64,000 nucleotides of DNA, from positions 44,842,395 through 44,906,394 of the forward strand of contig NC_087062.1 of the NCBI RefSeq assembly GCF_963678635.1, read 5' to 3'. Below, one piece after another: positions 31,901 to 46,900 of this stretch (the stretch's first letter is position 1; every line of letters begins with the position of its first letter). The position numbers were made by a program, and so were the translations under genes. The DNA is from Symsagittifera roscoffensis. Its lineage: Eukaryota > Xenacoelomorpha > Acoela > Convolutidae. The notes below the pieces were generated by a model. That model did no database searches. It saw nothing but the letters and a program-made list of their open reading frames with translations, and had not been told where the DNA came from.

Positions 31901-34900
31901 CTACCTATCTTTCGACTGTGCTCAACTAACTTTTCGATTGTGCTCTACCTATGTTTCGATTGTGCTCTACCTATGTTTCGACTGTGCTCGACCTATATTT
32001 CGAGAGTCCTTGACCTATGTGTCGACTGTGCTCGACTTATGTTTCGTCTATGCTCGACTTATCTTTCGACTGTGCTCGACCTATATTTCGAAAGTCCTCG
32101 ACCTATATTTCGAATATGGTCGACCTATGTTTTTGACTGTGCTCAGTCTATGCTAAGACTGTGGTGGACCTATTTTTCGACTGTGCTCGACCTATATTTT
32201 GAACGTCCTCGACTTTTGTTTCGACTGTGCTCGACTTTCGTTTCGAATGTGGTCGACATATTTTTGGACTTTGCTCAAATTATCTTTCGACTGTGCTTGA
32301 CATATATTTCGAATGTCCTCGACCTATATTTTGACTGTGCTCGACTTTCGTTTCGAATGTGGTCGACCTATTTTTCGAATTGGTCGACCTATGTTTCGAC
32401 TGTGCTCGACTTATATTTCGACTTTGCTCGAATTTTTTTTCGACTGTGCTCGACTTATCTTTCCTCTGTGGTCGATCTACGTTTCTGACTGCGCTCGACC
32501 TATGCTTAGACTCTGGTCGACCTAAATTTCGAATGTCCTCGATCTTTTTTTCGACTGTGCTCGATTTATGTTTCGTCTATGCTCGACTTATCTTTCGACT
32601 GTGCTCGACCTTTATTTCGAAAGTCCTCGACCTATTTTTCGACTGTGCTCAAATTATTTTTCCTCTGTGGTCGACTTATGTTTCCGACTCCGCTCGACCT
32701 ATGCTTAGACCGTGGTCGACATATTTTTTGACGAATTTGCTCAAATTATCTTTCGAAGGTGGTCAACTTATGTTTCGACTGTGCTCGAACTATGCTTGGA
32801 CTGTGGTCGACTTATTTTTTGACTGTGCTCCTCTTATCTTTTCTTTGTCGTCGACCTAATTTTCAACTGTGCTCGCCCTAAATTTTGACTGTTTTTGGCC
32901 TACTTTTCGATTTCGCTCGAGTTATGACCGACTGCACTCTACCTATCTTTCGAATGTGCTCAACTAACTTTTCGATTGTGCTCTACCTATATTTCGATTG
33001 TGCTCTACCTATGTTTCGACTGTGCTCGACCTATATTTCGAGAGTCCTTGACCTATGTGTCGACTGTGCTCGACTTATGTTTCGTCTATGCTCGACTTAC
33101 CTTTCGACTGTGCTCGACCTATATTTCGAAAGTCCTCGACCTATGTTTCGAATATGGTCGACCTATGTTTCGACTGTGCTCAGTCTATGCTTAGACTGTG
33201 GTCGACCCATTTTTTGACTGTGCTCGACCTATATTTTGAACGTCCTCGACTTTTGTTTCGACTGTGCTCGACTTTCGTTTCGAATGTGGTCGACCTATTT
33301 TTGGACTTTGCTCAAATTATCTTTCGACTGTGTTTGACATATAATTCGAATGTCCTCGACCTATATTTTGACTGTGCTCGACTTTCGTTTCGAATGTGGT
33401 CGACCTATTTTTCGAATTGGTCGACCTATGTTTCGACTGTGCTCGACTTATATTTCGACTTTGCTCGAAATTTTTTTTCGACTGTGCTCGACTTATCTTT
33501 CCTCTGTGGTCGATCTACGTTTCTGACTGCGCTCGACCTATGCTTAGACTCTGGTCGACCTAGATTTCGAATGTCCTCGATCTTTTTTTCGACTGTGCTC
33601 GACTTATGTTTCGTCTATGCTCGACTTATCTTTCGACTGTGCTCGACCTTTATTTCGAAAGTCCTCGACCTATGTTTTGACTGTGCTCGACTTTCCTTTG
33701 GAATGTGGTCGACCTATTTTTCGACTGTGCTCAAATTATTTTTCTTCTGTGGTCGACTTATGTTTCCGACTCCGCTCGACCTATGCTTAGACCGTGGTCG
33801 ACATATTTTTGACGAATTTGCTCAAATTATCCTTCGACTGTGGTCAACTTATGTTTCGACTGTGCTCGAACTATGCTTGGACTGTGGTCGACTTATTTTT
33901 TGACTGTACTCCTCTTATCTTTTCTTTGTCGTCGACCTAATTTTCAACTGTGCTCGCCCTAAATTTTGACTGTTTTTGGCCTACTTTTCGATTTCGCTCG
34001 AGTTATGACCGACTGCACTCTACCTATCTTTCGACTGTGCTGAACTAACTTTTCGATTGTGCTCTACCTATGTTTCGATTGTGCTCTACCTATGTTTCGA
34101 CTGTGCTCGACCTATATTTCGAGAGTCCTTGACCTATGTGTCGACTGTGCTCGACTTATGTTTCGTCTATGCTCGACTTATCTTTCGACTGTGCTCGACC
34201 TATGTTTCGAATATGGTCGACCTATGTTTTTGACTGTGCTCAGTCTATGCTTAGACTGTGGTCGACCTATTTTTCGACTGTGCTCGACCTATATTTTGAA
34301 CGTCCTCGACTTTTGTTTTGACTGTGCTCGACTTTCGTTTCGAATGTGGTCGACCTATTTTTGGACTTTGCTCAAATTATCTTTCGACTGTGCTTGACAT
34401 ATATTTCGAATGTCCTCGACCTATGTTTTGACTGTGCTCAACTTTCGTTTCGAATGTGGTCGACCTATTTTTCGAATATGGTCGACCTATGTTTCGACTG
34501 TGCTCGACTTATATTTCGACTTTGCTCGAATTTTTTTTCGACTGTGCTCGACTTATCTTTCCTCTGTGGTTGATCTACGTTTCTGACTGCGCTCGACCTA
34601 TGCTTAGACTCTGGTCGGCCTAGATTTCGAATGTCCTCGATCTTTTTTTCGACTGTGCTCGACTTATGTTTCGTCTATGCTCGACTTATCTTTCGACTGT
34701 GCTCGACCTTTATTTCGAAAGTCCTCGACCTATGTTTTGACTGTGCTCGACTTTCCTTTGGAATGTGGTCGACCTATTTTTCGACTGTGCTCAAATTATT
34801 TTTCCTCTGTGGTCGACTTATGTTTCCGACTCCGCTCGACCTATGCTTAGACCGTGGTCGACATATTTTTTGACGAATTTGCTCAAATTATCCTTCGACT

Positions 34901-37085
34901 GTGGTCAACTTATGTTTCGACTGTGCTCGAACTATGCTTGGACTGTGGTCGACTTATTTTTTGACTGTGCTCCTCTTATCTTTTCTTTGTCGTCGACCTA
35001 ATTTTCAACTGTGCTCGCCCTAAATTTTGACTGTTTTTGGCCTACTTTTCGATTTCGCTCGAGTTATGATCGACTGCACTCTACCTATCTTTCGACTGTG
35101 CTCAACTAACTTTTCGACTGTGCTCTACCTATGTTTCGATTGTGCTCTACCTATGTTTCGACTGTGCTCGACCTATATTTCGAGAGTCCTTGACCTATGT
35201 GTCGACTGTGCTCGACTTATGTTTCGTCTATGCTCGACTTATCTTTCGACTGTGCTCGACCTATATTTCGAAAGTCCTCGAACTATGTTTCGAATATGGT
35301 CGACCTATGTTTCGACTGTGCTCAGTCTATGCTTAGACTGTGGTCGACCTATTTTTCGACTGTGCTCGACCTATATTTTGAACGTCCTCGACTTTTGTTT
35401 CGACTGTGCTCGACTTTCGTTTCGAATGTGGTCGACCTATTTTTGGACTTTGCTCAAATTATCTTTCGACTGTGCTTGACATATATTTCGAATGTCCTCG
35501 ACCTATATTTTGACTGTGCTCGACTTTCGTTTCGAATGTGGTCGACCTATTTTTCGAATATGGTCGACCTATGTTTCGACTGTGCTCGACTTATCTTTCC
35601 TCTGTGGTTGATCTACGTTTCTGACTGCGCTCGACCTATGCTTAGACTCTGGTCGGCCTAGATTTCGAATGTCCTCGATCTTTTTTTCGACTGTGCTCGA
35701 CTTATGTTTCGTCTATGCTCGACTTATCTTTCGACTGTGCTCGACCTTTATTTCGAAAGTCCTCGACCTATGTTTTGACTGTGCTCGACTTTCCTTTGGA
35801 ATGTGGTCGACCTATTTTTCGACTGTGCTCAAATTATTTTTCCTCTGTGGTCGACTTATGTTTCCGACTCCGCTCGACCTATGCTTAGACCGTGGTCGAC
35901 ATATTTTTTGACGAACTTGCTCAAATTATCCTTCGACTGTGGTCAACTTATGTTTCGACTGTGCTCGAACTATGCTTGGACTGTGGTCGACTTATTTTTT
36001 GACTGTGCTCCTCTTATCTTTTCTTTGTCGTCGACCTAATTTTCAACTGTGCTCGCCCTAAATTTTGACTGTTTTTGGCCTACTTTTCGATTTCGCTCGA
36101 GTTATGATCGACTGCACTCTACCTATCTTTCGACTGTGCTCAACTAACTTTTCGATTGTTCTCTACCTATGTTTCGATTGTGCTCTACCTATGTTTCGAC
36201 TGTGCTCGACCTATATTTCGAGAGTCCTTGACCTATGTGTCGACTGTGCTCGACTTATGTTTCGTCTATGCTCGACTTATCTTTCGACTGTGCTCGACCT
36301 ATATTTCGAAAGTCCTCGAACTATGTTTCGAATATGGTCGACCTATGTTTCGACTGTGCTCAGTCTATGCTTAGACTGTGGTCGACCTATTTTTCGACTG
36401 TGCTCGACCTATATTTTGAACGTCCTCGACTTTTGTTTCGACTGTGCTCGACTTTCGTTTCGAATGTGGTCGACCTATTTTTGGACTTTGCTCAAATTAT
36501 CTTTCGACTGTGCTTGACATATATTTCGAATGTCCTCGACCTATACTTTGACTGTGCTCGACTTTCGTTTCGAATGTGGTCGACCTATTTTTCGAATATG
36601 GTCGACCTATGTTTCGACTGTGCTCGACTTATCTTTCCTCTGTGGTCGATCTACGTTTCTGACTGCGCTCGACCTATGCTTAGACTCTGGTCGACCTAGA
36701 TTTCGAATGTCCTCGATCTTTTTTTCGACTGTGCTCGATTTATGTTTCGTCTATGCTCGGTTTATCTTTCGACTGTGCTCGACCTTTATTTCGAAAGTCC
36801 TCGACCTATTTTTCGACTGTGCTCAAATTATTTTTCCTCTGTGGTCGACTTATGTTTCCGACTCCGCTCGACCTATGCTTAGACCGTGGTCGACATATTT
36901 TTTGACGAATTTGCTCAAATTATCTTTCGACTGTGGTCAACTTATGTTTCGACTGTGCTCGAACTATGCTTGGACTGTGGTCGACTTATTTTTTGACTTC
37001 GCTCGATTTTTTTTTCGACTGTGCTCGACTTATCTTTCCTCTGTGGTCGACTTATGTTTCCGACTCCGCTCGACCTATGCTTAGA
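28999..37085 (+). repeat. Higher-order repeat core of satellite, ~1.04-1.08 kb unit
   Basis: A marker block beginning GACTGTTTTTGGCC, TTTCGCTCGAGTTATGA recurs near 29003, 30084, 30788, 31848, 32886, 33967, 35028 and 36066. Spacings are about 1081, 704, 1060, 1038, 1081, 1061 and 1038 bp. A full unit is thus 47-49 monomers, and the 704-bp one has lost about 15. Neighbouring units are nearly identical over hundreds of bases, and the last two share a private change (TGATCGACTGCACT for TGACCGACTGCACT). Confidence 0.85.
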
Positions 37086-38361
37086 CCGTGGTCGACATAT
37101 TTTTTGACGAATTTGCTCAAATTATCTTTCGACTGTGGTCAACTTATGTTTCGACTGTGCTCGAACTATGCTTGGACTGTGCTCGACTTATATTTCGACT
37201 TCGCTCGATTTTTTTTTCGACTGTGCTCGACTTATCTTTCCTCTGTGGTCGATCTATGTTTCTGACTGCGCTCGACCTATGCTTAGACTCTGGTCGACCT
37301 AGATTTCGAATGACCTCGACTTATTTTTCGACTGTGCTCGACTTATGTTTCGTCTATGCTAGACTTATCTTTCGACTGTGCTCGACCTCTATTTCGAATG
37401 TCCTCGACCTATGTTTTGACTGTGCTCGACTTTCGTTTCGAATGAGGTCGACCTATTTTTCGAAAGTCCTCGACCTATGTTTCAACTGTGCTCGACTTAT
37501 ATTTCGACTTTGCTCGATTTTTTTTTTCGACTGTGCTCGACTTATCTTTCCTCTGTGGTCGATCCTTGTTTCTGACTGCGCTCGATCGATGCTTAGACTC
37601 TGGTCGACCTAGATTTCGAATGACCTCGACTTATTTTTCGACTGTGCTCGACTTATGTTTCGTCTATGCTTGACTTATCTTTCGACTGTGCTCGACCTCT
37701 ATTTCGAATGTCCTCGACCTATGTTTTGACTGTGCTCGACTTTCGTTTCGAATGTGGTCGACCTATTTTTCGAAGGTCCTCGACCTATGTTTCTGACTGC
37801 GCTCGACCTATGCTTAGACTCTGGTCGACCTAGATTTCGAATGACCTCGACTTATTTTTCGACTGTGCTCGACTTATGTTTCGTCTATGCTAGACTTATC
37901 TTTCGACTGTGCTCGACCTCTATTTCAAAAGTCCTTGACCTATATTTCGACTGTGCTCAACTTTTGTTTCGAACGTGGTCGACCAAGTTTCGACTGTGCT
38001 CAAATTATCTTTCCTCTGTGGTCGACTTATGTTTCCGATTGCGCTCGACCTATGCTTGGACTGTGGTCGACTTATTTTTTGACTGTGCTCCTCTTATCTT
38101 TTCTTTGTCGTCGACCTAAGTTTCAACTGTGCTCGCCCTAAATTTTGACTGTTTTCGGCCTGCTTTTCGATTTCGCTCGAGTTATGACAGACTGCGCTCT
38201 ACCTATCTTTCGACTGTGTTCAACTAATTTTTCGATTGTGCTCTACCTATGTTTTGACTGTGCTCGACCTATATTTCGAAAGTCCTTGACCTATGTGTCG
38301 ACTGTGCTCGACTTATGTTTCCTCTGTGCTCGACCTATATTTCGAAAGTCCTCGACCTATG

Positions 38362-39560
38362 TTTCGAATATGGTCGACCTATGTTTCGACTGTGCTCAGT
38401 CTATGCTTAGACTGTGGTCGACCTATATTTTGAACTTCCTCGAATTTTGTTCCGACTGTGCTCGACTTTCGTTTCGAATGTGGTCGACCTTTTTTTGGAC
38501 TTTGCTCAAATTATCTTTCGACTGTGCTTGACATATATTTCGAATGTCCTCGTCCTATGTTTTGACTGTGCTCGACTTTCGTTTCGAGTGTGGTCGACCT
38601 ATTTTTCGAATGTCCTCGACCTATGTTTCGACTGTGCTTGACTTATATTTCGACTTTGCTCGAATTTGTTTTCGACTGTGCTCGACTTAACTTTCCTCTG
38701 TGGTCGATCTATGTTTCTGACTGCGCTCGACCTATGCTTAGACTCTGGTCGACCTAGATTTCGAATATGGTCGACCTATGTTTCGACTGTGCTCAGTCTA
38801 TGCTTAGACTGTGGTCGACCTATATTTTGAACTTCCTCGAATTTTGTTCCGACTGCGCTCGACTTTCGTTTCGAATGTGGTCGACCTTTTTTTGGACTTT
38901 GCTCAAATTATCTTTCGACTGTGCTTGACATATATTTCGAATGTCCTCGTCCTATGTTTTGACTGTGCTCGACTTTCGTTTCGAATGTGGTCGACCTATT
39001 TTTCGAATGTCCTCGACCTATGTTTCGACTGTGCTCGACTTATATTTCGACTTTGCTCGAACTTGTTTTCGACTGTGCTCGACTTATCTTTCCTCTGTGG
39101 TCGATCTATGTTTCTGACTGCGCTCGACCTATGCTTAGACTCTGGTCGACCTAGATTTCGAATATGGTCGACCTATGTTTCGACTGTGCTCAGTCTATGC
39201 TTAGACTGTGGTCGACCTATATTTTGAACTTCCTCGAATTTTGTTCCGACTGTGCTCGACTTTCGTTTCGAATGTGGTCGAAATTTTTTTGGACTTTGCT
39301 CAAATTATCTTTCGACTGTGCTTGACATATATTTCGAATGTCCTCGTCCTATGTTTTGACTGTGCTCGACTTTCGTTTCGAATGTGGTCGACCTATTTTT
39401 CGAATGTCCTCGACCTATGTTTCGACTGTGCTCGACTTATATTTCGACTTTGCTCGAATTTGTTTTCGACTGTGCTCGACTTATCTTTCCTCTGTGGTCG
39501 ATCTATGTTTCTGACTGCGCTCGACCTATGCTTGGACTGTGGTCGACTTATTTTTTGACT
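38362..39560 (+). repeat. ~397-bp higher-order block, three copies
   Basis: A block running CAGTCTATGCTTAGACTG, then TTTTGAACTTCCTCGAA, repeats at about 397-bp spacing (near 38398, 38795, 39190), equal to 18 monomers. It lies right of the main core. Confidence 0.75.
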
Positions 39561-41564
39561 TCGCTCGATTTTTTTTTCGACTGTGCTCGACTTATCTTTC
39601 CTCTGTGGTCGACTTATGTTTCCGACTCCGCTCGACCTATGCTTAGACCGTGGTCGACATATTTTTTGAGGAATTTGCTCAAATTATCTTTCGACTGTGG
39701 TCAACTTATGTTTCGACTGTGCTCGAACTATGCTTGGACTGTGCTCGACTTATATTTCGACTTCGCTCGATTTTTTTTTCGACTGTGCTCGACTTATCTT
39801 TCCTCTGTGGTCGATCTATGTTTCTGACTGCGCTCGACCTATGCTTAGACTCTGGTCGACCTAGATTTCGAATGACCTCGACTTATTTTTCGACTGTGCT
39901 CGACTTATGTTTCGTCTATGCTAGACTTATCTTTCGACTGTGCTCGACCTCTGTTTCGAAAGTCCTTGACCTATGTTTTGACTGTGCTCAACTTTTGTTT
40001 CGAATGTGGTCGACCTATTTTCGACTGTGCTCAAATTATCTTTCCTCTGTGGTCGACTTATGTTTCCGATTGCGCTCGACCTATGCTTGGACTGTGGTCG
40101 ACTTATTTTTTGACTGTGCTCCTCTTATATTTTCTTTGTCGTCGACCTAAGTTTCAACTGTGCTCGCCCTAAATTTTGACTGTTTTCGGCCTACTTTTCG
40201 ATTTCGCTCGAGTTATGACAGACTGCGCTCTACCTATTTTTCGGTTGTGTTCAACTAATTTTTCGATTGTGCTCTACCTATGTTTCGATTGTGCTCTACC
40301 TATGTTTCGACTGTGCTCGACCTATATTTCGAAAGTCCTCGGCCTATGTTTCGAATATGATCATCCTATCTTTCGACTGAGCTCAGTCTATGCTAAGACT
40401 GTGGTCGACCTATTTTTCGACTGTGCTCGACCTATATTTTGAATGTTCTCGACTTTTGTTTCGACTGTGCTCGACTTTCGTTTCGAATGTGGTCGACCTA
40501 TTTTATGGACTTTGCTCAAATTATCTTTCGACTGTGCTCGACCTATTTTTCGAATGTCCTCGACCTATGTTTTGACTGTGCTCGACTTTCGTTTCGAATG
40601 TGGTCGATCTATTTTTCGACTGTGCTCGACCTATGTTTCGACTATGCTCGACTTAGATTTCGAATGTCCTCGACCTATTTTTCGACTGTGCTCGACTTAT
40701 GTTTCTTCTATGCTCGACTTATCTTTCGACTGTGCTCGACCTATATTTTGAAAGTCCTCAACCTATGTTTCGACTGTGCTCGACTTTCCTTTTGAATGTG
40801 GTGGACCTATTTTTCGACTGTGCTCAAATTATCTTTCCTCTGTGGTCGACTTGTGTTTCCGACTGCGCTCGACCTATGCTTAGTATGTGGTCGACCTATT
40901 TTCGACGAATTTGCACGAATTATCCTTCGAATGTCGTCGACTTATGGTTCGACTGTGCTCGACCTATGCTGGGACTGTGGTCGACCTATTTTTTGACTGA
41001 GCTCTTCTTATCTTTACTTTGTCGTCGACCTAAGTTTCAACTGTGCTCGCTCTAATTTTTGACTGTTTTCGGCCTACTTTTTGATTGCGCTCGAGTTATG
41101 ACCAACTGCGCTCTACCTATCTTTCGACTAAGCTCAATTAATTTTTCGATTTTGCTCTACCTATGTTTCGATTGTGGTCTACCTATAATTCGACTGTGCT
41201 CGACCTATATTTCGAAAGTCCTTGACCTATGTGTCGACTGTGCTCGACTTATGTTTCGTCTATGCTCGACTTATCTTTCGACTGTGTTCGACCTATACTT
41301 CGAAAGTCCTCGACCTATGTTTCGAATATGGTCGACCTATGTTTCGACTGTGCTCAGTCTATGCTCAGACTGTGGTCGACCTATTTTGCGACTGTGCTCG
41401 ACCTATATTTTGAACGTCCTCGACTTTTGTTTCGACTGTGCTCGACTTTCGTTTCGAATGTCCTCTACCTAAGTTTTGACTGTGCTCGACTTTCGTTTCG
41501 AATGTGGTCGACCTATTTTTCGATTGTGCTCAAATTATCTTTCGACTGTGCTCGACCTATATTT

Positions 41565-43125
41565 CGAATGTCCTCGACCTATGTTTCGACTGTGCTCGAC
41601 TTATATTTCGACTTTGCTCGAATTATTTTTCGATTGTGCTCGACCTAGATTTTGAATGTCTTCGACTTATGTTTCGACTGTGCTTGACATATGCATAGAC
41701 TGAGGTCGACCTATTTTTTCGACTGTGCTCGACTTATCTTTCCTCTGTGATCGATCTGTGTTTCTGACTGCGCTCGACCTATGCTTTGACTGTGGTCGAC
41801 CTATTTTTTTGACGAATTTGCTCGAAATATCTTTCCACTGTGGTCGTCGACTTATGTTTCGACTGTGATCGACCTATACTTGGACTGTGGTCGACTTATT
41901 TTTTGACTGTGCTCGACTTATCTTTTCTTTGTCGTAGACCTAAGTTTCGACTGTTTTGGGCCTATTTTCCGATTGTGCTCAAGTTATGACCAATTGTGCT
42001 CTACCTATCTTTCGACTGTGCTCAACTAGTTTTTCGATTGTGCTCTACCTTTGTTTCGACTGTGCTCGACCTGTGTTTTGACTGTGCTCGACCAAAATTT
42101 CGACTGTGCTCAACGTACTGTTTGATTGTGCTCGGCCTATTTTTTGATTTTGCTCGAGCTATGTTCCGATTGTGCTCTACCTATGATGATACTGTGCTCG
42201 GCTTATGTGTTGACAGTGCTTGAACGATTTTTTGATTATGCTCGACCTATTTTTTGATTGCGCTTGGCCTACTTTTTGATTGTGCTCGAGCTATGCCCCG
42301 GCTGTGCTCTACTTATGTTTGGATTGTGCTCGAACTAGATTTCGAATGTCCTCGACCTATGTTTCGACTGTGCTCGACTTATATTTCGACTTTGCTCGAA
42401 TTATTTTTCGATTGTGCTCGACATAGATTTTGAATGTCTTCGACTTATGTTTCGACTGTGCTTGACATATGCATAGACTGAGGTCGACCTATTTTTTCGA
42501 CTGTGCTCGACTTATCTTTCCTCTGTGATCGATCTGTGTTTCTGACTGCGCTCGACCTATGCTTTGACTGTGGTCGACCTATTTTTTTGACGAATTTGCT
42601 CGAAATATCTTTCCACTGTGGTCGTCGACTTATGTTTCGACTGTGATCGACCTATACTTGGACTGTGGTCGACTTATTTTTTGACTGTGCTCGACTTATC
42701 TTTCCTTTGTCGTAGACCTAAGTTTCGACTGTTTTGGGCCTATTTTCCGATTGTGCTCAAGTTATGACCAACTGTGCTCTACCTATCTTTCGACTGTGCT
42801 CAACTAGTTTTTCGATTGTGCTCTACCTTTGTTTCGACTGTGCTCGACCTGTGTGTTTTGACTGTGCTCGACCAAAATTTCGACTGTGCTCAACGTACTT
42901 TTTGATTGTGCTCGGCCTATTTTTTGATTTTGCTCGAGCTATGTTCCGATTGTGCTCTACCTATGATGATACTGTGCTCGGCTTATGTGTTGACAGTGCT
43001 TGAACGATTTTTTTATTATGCTCGACCTATTTTTTGATTGCGCTTGGCCTACTTTTTGATTGTGCTCGAGCTATGCCCCGGCTGTGCTCTACTTATGTTT
43101 CGATTGTGCTCGAACTAGATTTCGA
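41565..43125 (+). repeat. ~778-bp higher-order duplication
   Basis: Two successive near-identical copies. The marker ATGCATAGACTGAGG is at 41691 and 42469, and ATGATGATACTGTGC recurs at the same offset. Confidence 0.78.
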
Positions 43126-43919
43126 ATGTCCTAACCATAAAATTCGACTGTGCTCGACCTACTTTTCGACTGTTCTTGAGCTATGACCGGCTGTGCTCTA
43201 CCTATTTTTAGACTGAGCTCAACTAATGTTTCGATTGTGATATATCTATAATTCGACTGTGCTCGACCTATGTTTTGACTGCGCTCGACTGATGTTTCGA
43301 CTGTGCTCGACGCATCTTTCCACTGTCGTCGACCTAAATTTCGACTGTGCTCGAGCTACTTTTCCCCTGGGCTCGAGCTATGACCGACTGTGCTGGACCT
43401 ATGTTTCGACTGTGCTCGACGCATCTTTCCACTGTCGTCGACCTAAGTTTCGACTGTGCTCGATCTACTTTTCCCCTGGGCTCGAGCTATGACCGACTGT
43501 GCTCGACCTATGTTTCGATTGTGCTCGACCTAGATTTCGAATGTCCTAACCATAAGTTTCGACTGTGCTCGACCTACTTTTCGACTGTGCTTTAGCTATG
43601 ACCGACTGTGCTCTACCTATGTTTAGACTGTGCTCAACTAGTTTTTCGATTGTGATATATCTATATTTCGACTGTTCTCGACCTATGTTTTGATTGCGCT
43701 CGACCTATGTTTCGACTGTGCTCGACGCATGTTTCCACTGTCGTCGACCTAAGTTTCGACTGTGCTCGATCTACTTTTCTCCTGGGCTCGAGCTATGACC
43801 GACTGTGCTCGACCTATGTTTCGACTGTGCTCGACGCATCTTTCCACTGTCGTCGACCTAAGTTTCGACTGCGCTCGATCTACTTTTACCCTGGGCTCGA
43901 GCTATGACCGACTGTGCTC

Positions 43920-46900
43920 GACCTATGTTTTGATTGTGCTCGGCCTATTTTTTGATTGTAGTCGAGCAATGTTCCCAATGTGCTCTACTTATGTTGTTAC
44001 TGTGCTCGGCCTATGTTTTGACTGTGCTCGACCAATGTTTTGATTGTGCTCGGCATATTTTTTGATTGTGCTTGGCCTACTTTTTGACTGTGCTCCAGCT
44101 ATGCTCCGGCTGTGCTCTACCTATGTTTAGATTGTGCTCGATCTATATTTCGATTGTCCTCGACCTATGTTTCGACTGTTCCCGACATCTGCTTAGACTG
44201 CGGTCGAACTAGTTTTTCGACTGTGTTCGACTTATCTTTCCACTGTGGTCGACCTTGTTTCCGACTGTGCTCGACTTATCCTTTGACTGTGGTCGACCTA
44301 TGTTTCGACTCTGCTCGACTTATCCTTCGACTGTGGTCGACTTATAATTCGACTGTGCTCGTTCTATGCTTAGACTGTGGCCGAATTATTTTTCGACTGT
44401 GCCCGAATTATCTTTTCACTGTCGTCGACCCAAGTTTCGACTGTGCTCGACCTAATTTTTGACGGTTTTCGGCCTAATTTTTGACTGTGCTCGAGTTATG
44501 ACCGACTGTGCTCTACCTATCTTTCGAATGTGCTCAACTAGTTTTTTCATTGTGCTCTAGCCTTGTTTCGACTGCGCTCGACCTATGTTTCGACTGTGCT
44601 CGACTTATCTTTTGACTGTGCGCGACCAATGTGTTGACTGTGCTCGACATTTTTTTTGATTTGCTCGGCCTATTTTTTGACCGTTCTCGAGCTTTGTTTC
44701 GACAGGTGCTCTACCTATGTTTCGATTGTGCTCGACTTACTTTTCGAGGGTGCTCGACTTTTGTTTTGTCTGTGCTCGACTTATTTCTTGACGGTGGTCG
44801 AACTATGTTTCGATTTTGCTCGACTTATCTTTCGACTGTTCTCGACCTATGTTTCGACTGATCTCTACCTATGTTTCGACTGTGCTCGACTTATCCTTCA
44901 ACGATCTATGTGTCAGCTGTGCTCGACCTATCTTTCAACTGTGGTCGACCAACGTTTCGACTTTGCTCGAATTTTGTTAGGACTCTGGTCGACCTACTTT
45001 TTGACAGTGCTCGACTTATCTTTCGACTGTGCTCGACCTATGCTTAGACTCTGTTTGACCTAGATTTCGAATGTCCTCGACCTATGTTTCGAATTTGTTC
45101 GACTTATCTTTCGACTGTTCACGACCTATATTTCGACTGTGCTCTACCTATGTTTCGACTGTGCTGGACTTATCTTTCGACGTTCCTCGACTTTTCTGTC
45201 CGCTGTGGTCGATGTATGTTTCGACTGTGCTCGACCTATGCCTAGACTGTGGTCGAACTGTTTGTCGAGTGTGCTCGACCTATCTTTGGACTGTTCTCAA
45301 CCAACGTATCGACTGTGCTCGACCTATGCTTAGACTGTGGTCGATCTATTTTTTGACAGTGCTTGACTTATTTTTCGACTGTGCTCGACCTATATTTTTA
45401 ATGTTCTCGAACTTTGTTTCGACTGTGCACGACTTATGCTTAGACTCTGGTCGACCTAGAACTCGAATGTCTTTGACCTTTTTTTCGACTGTGCTCGTCT
45501 TATGTTTCGTCTATACTCGACTTATCTTTCGACTGTGCTCGACCTTTATTTTGAAAGTCCTCGACCCTATGTTTCGACTGTGGTCGACTTATGTTTCGAC
45601 TGTGCTCGGCCTCTGCGTGGACTGTGGTCAACGAACCCATTTTTCGACTGTGCTCAACTTATCTTTCGACTGTGCTCCACCTATTTTTCGAAAGTCCTCG
45701 ACCTATGTTTTGACTGTGCTCGACCGATTTTTCGACTTTAGTCGACCTACTTCTTGATTGTGCTCGGCCATTTTTTGATTGTAGTCGAGCAATGTTCCCA
45801 ATGTGCTCTACTTATGTTGTGACTGTGCTCGGCCTATGTTTTGACTGTGCTCGACCAACTTTTTGATTGTGCTCGACATATTTTTTGATTGTGCTTGGCC
45901 TACTTTTTGACTGTGCTCGAGCTATACTCCGGCTGTGCTCTACCTATCTTTAGATTGTGCTCGAACTATATTTCGATTGTCCTCGACCTATGTTTCGACT
46001 GTTCCCGACATTTGCTTAGACTGCGGTCGAATTAGTTTTTCGACTGTGTTCGACTTATCTTTCCACTGTGGTCGACCTATGTTTCCGACTGTGCTCGACC
46101 TATCCTTAGACTGTGGTCGACCTATGTTTCGACTTTGCTCGACTTATCCTTCGACTGTTGTCGACTTATAATTCGACTGTGCTCGTTCTTTGCTTAGACT
46201 GTGGTCGAATTAATTTTCGACTGTGCTCGAATTATCTTTTCACTGTCGTCGACCCAAGTTTCGACTGTGCTCGACCTAATTTTTGACTGTTTTCGGCCTA
46301 ATTTTTGACTGTGCTCGAGCTATGATCGACTGTGCTCTACCTATCTTTCGACTGTGCTCAACTAGTTTTTTCATTGTGCTCTAGCCTTGTTTCCACTGCG
46401 CTCGACCTATGTTTCGACTGTATTCTACCTATGTTTCGACTGTGCTCGACTTATGTTTTGACTGTGCGCGACCAATGTTTTGACTGTGCTTGACATTTTT
46501 TTTGATTGTGTTCGGCCTATTTTTTGACCGTTCTCGAGCTTTGTTTCGACAGGTGCTCTACCTATGTTTCGACTGTGCTCGACTTACCTTTCGAGGGTGC
46601 TCGACTTTTGTTTTGTCAGTGCTCGACTTATTTTTTGACGGTGGTCGAACTATGTTTCGATTTTGCTCGACTTATCTTTCGACTGTTCTCGACCTATGTT
46701 TCGACTGTTCTCTACCTATGTTTCGACTGTGCTCGACTTATCCTTCAACAATCTATGTGTCAGCTGTGCTCGACCTATCTTTCAACTATGGTCGACCAAC
46801 GTTTCGACTGTGCTCGAATTTTCTTAGGACTCTGGTCCACCTACTTTTTGACAGTGCTCGACTTATCTTTCGACTGTGCTCGACCTATGCTAAGACTCTG

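Noticed and set aside
33055-33903. 282-codon plus-strand ORF (and about 80 others, such as 29172-30020 and 46918-47685) between 26.6 and 48.8 kb
   Set aside because: They are the automatic result of a stop-poor 22-bp tandem unit that is open in all three forward frames. They overlap each other in different frames and start and stop at satellite variants.
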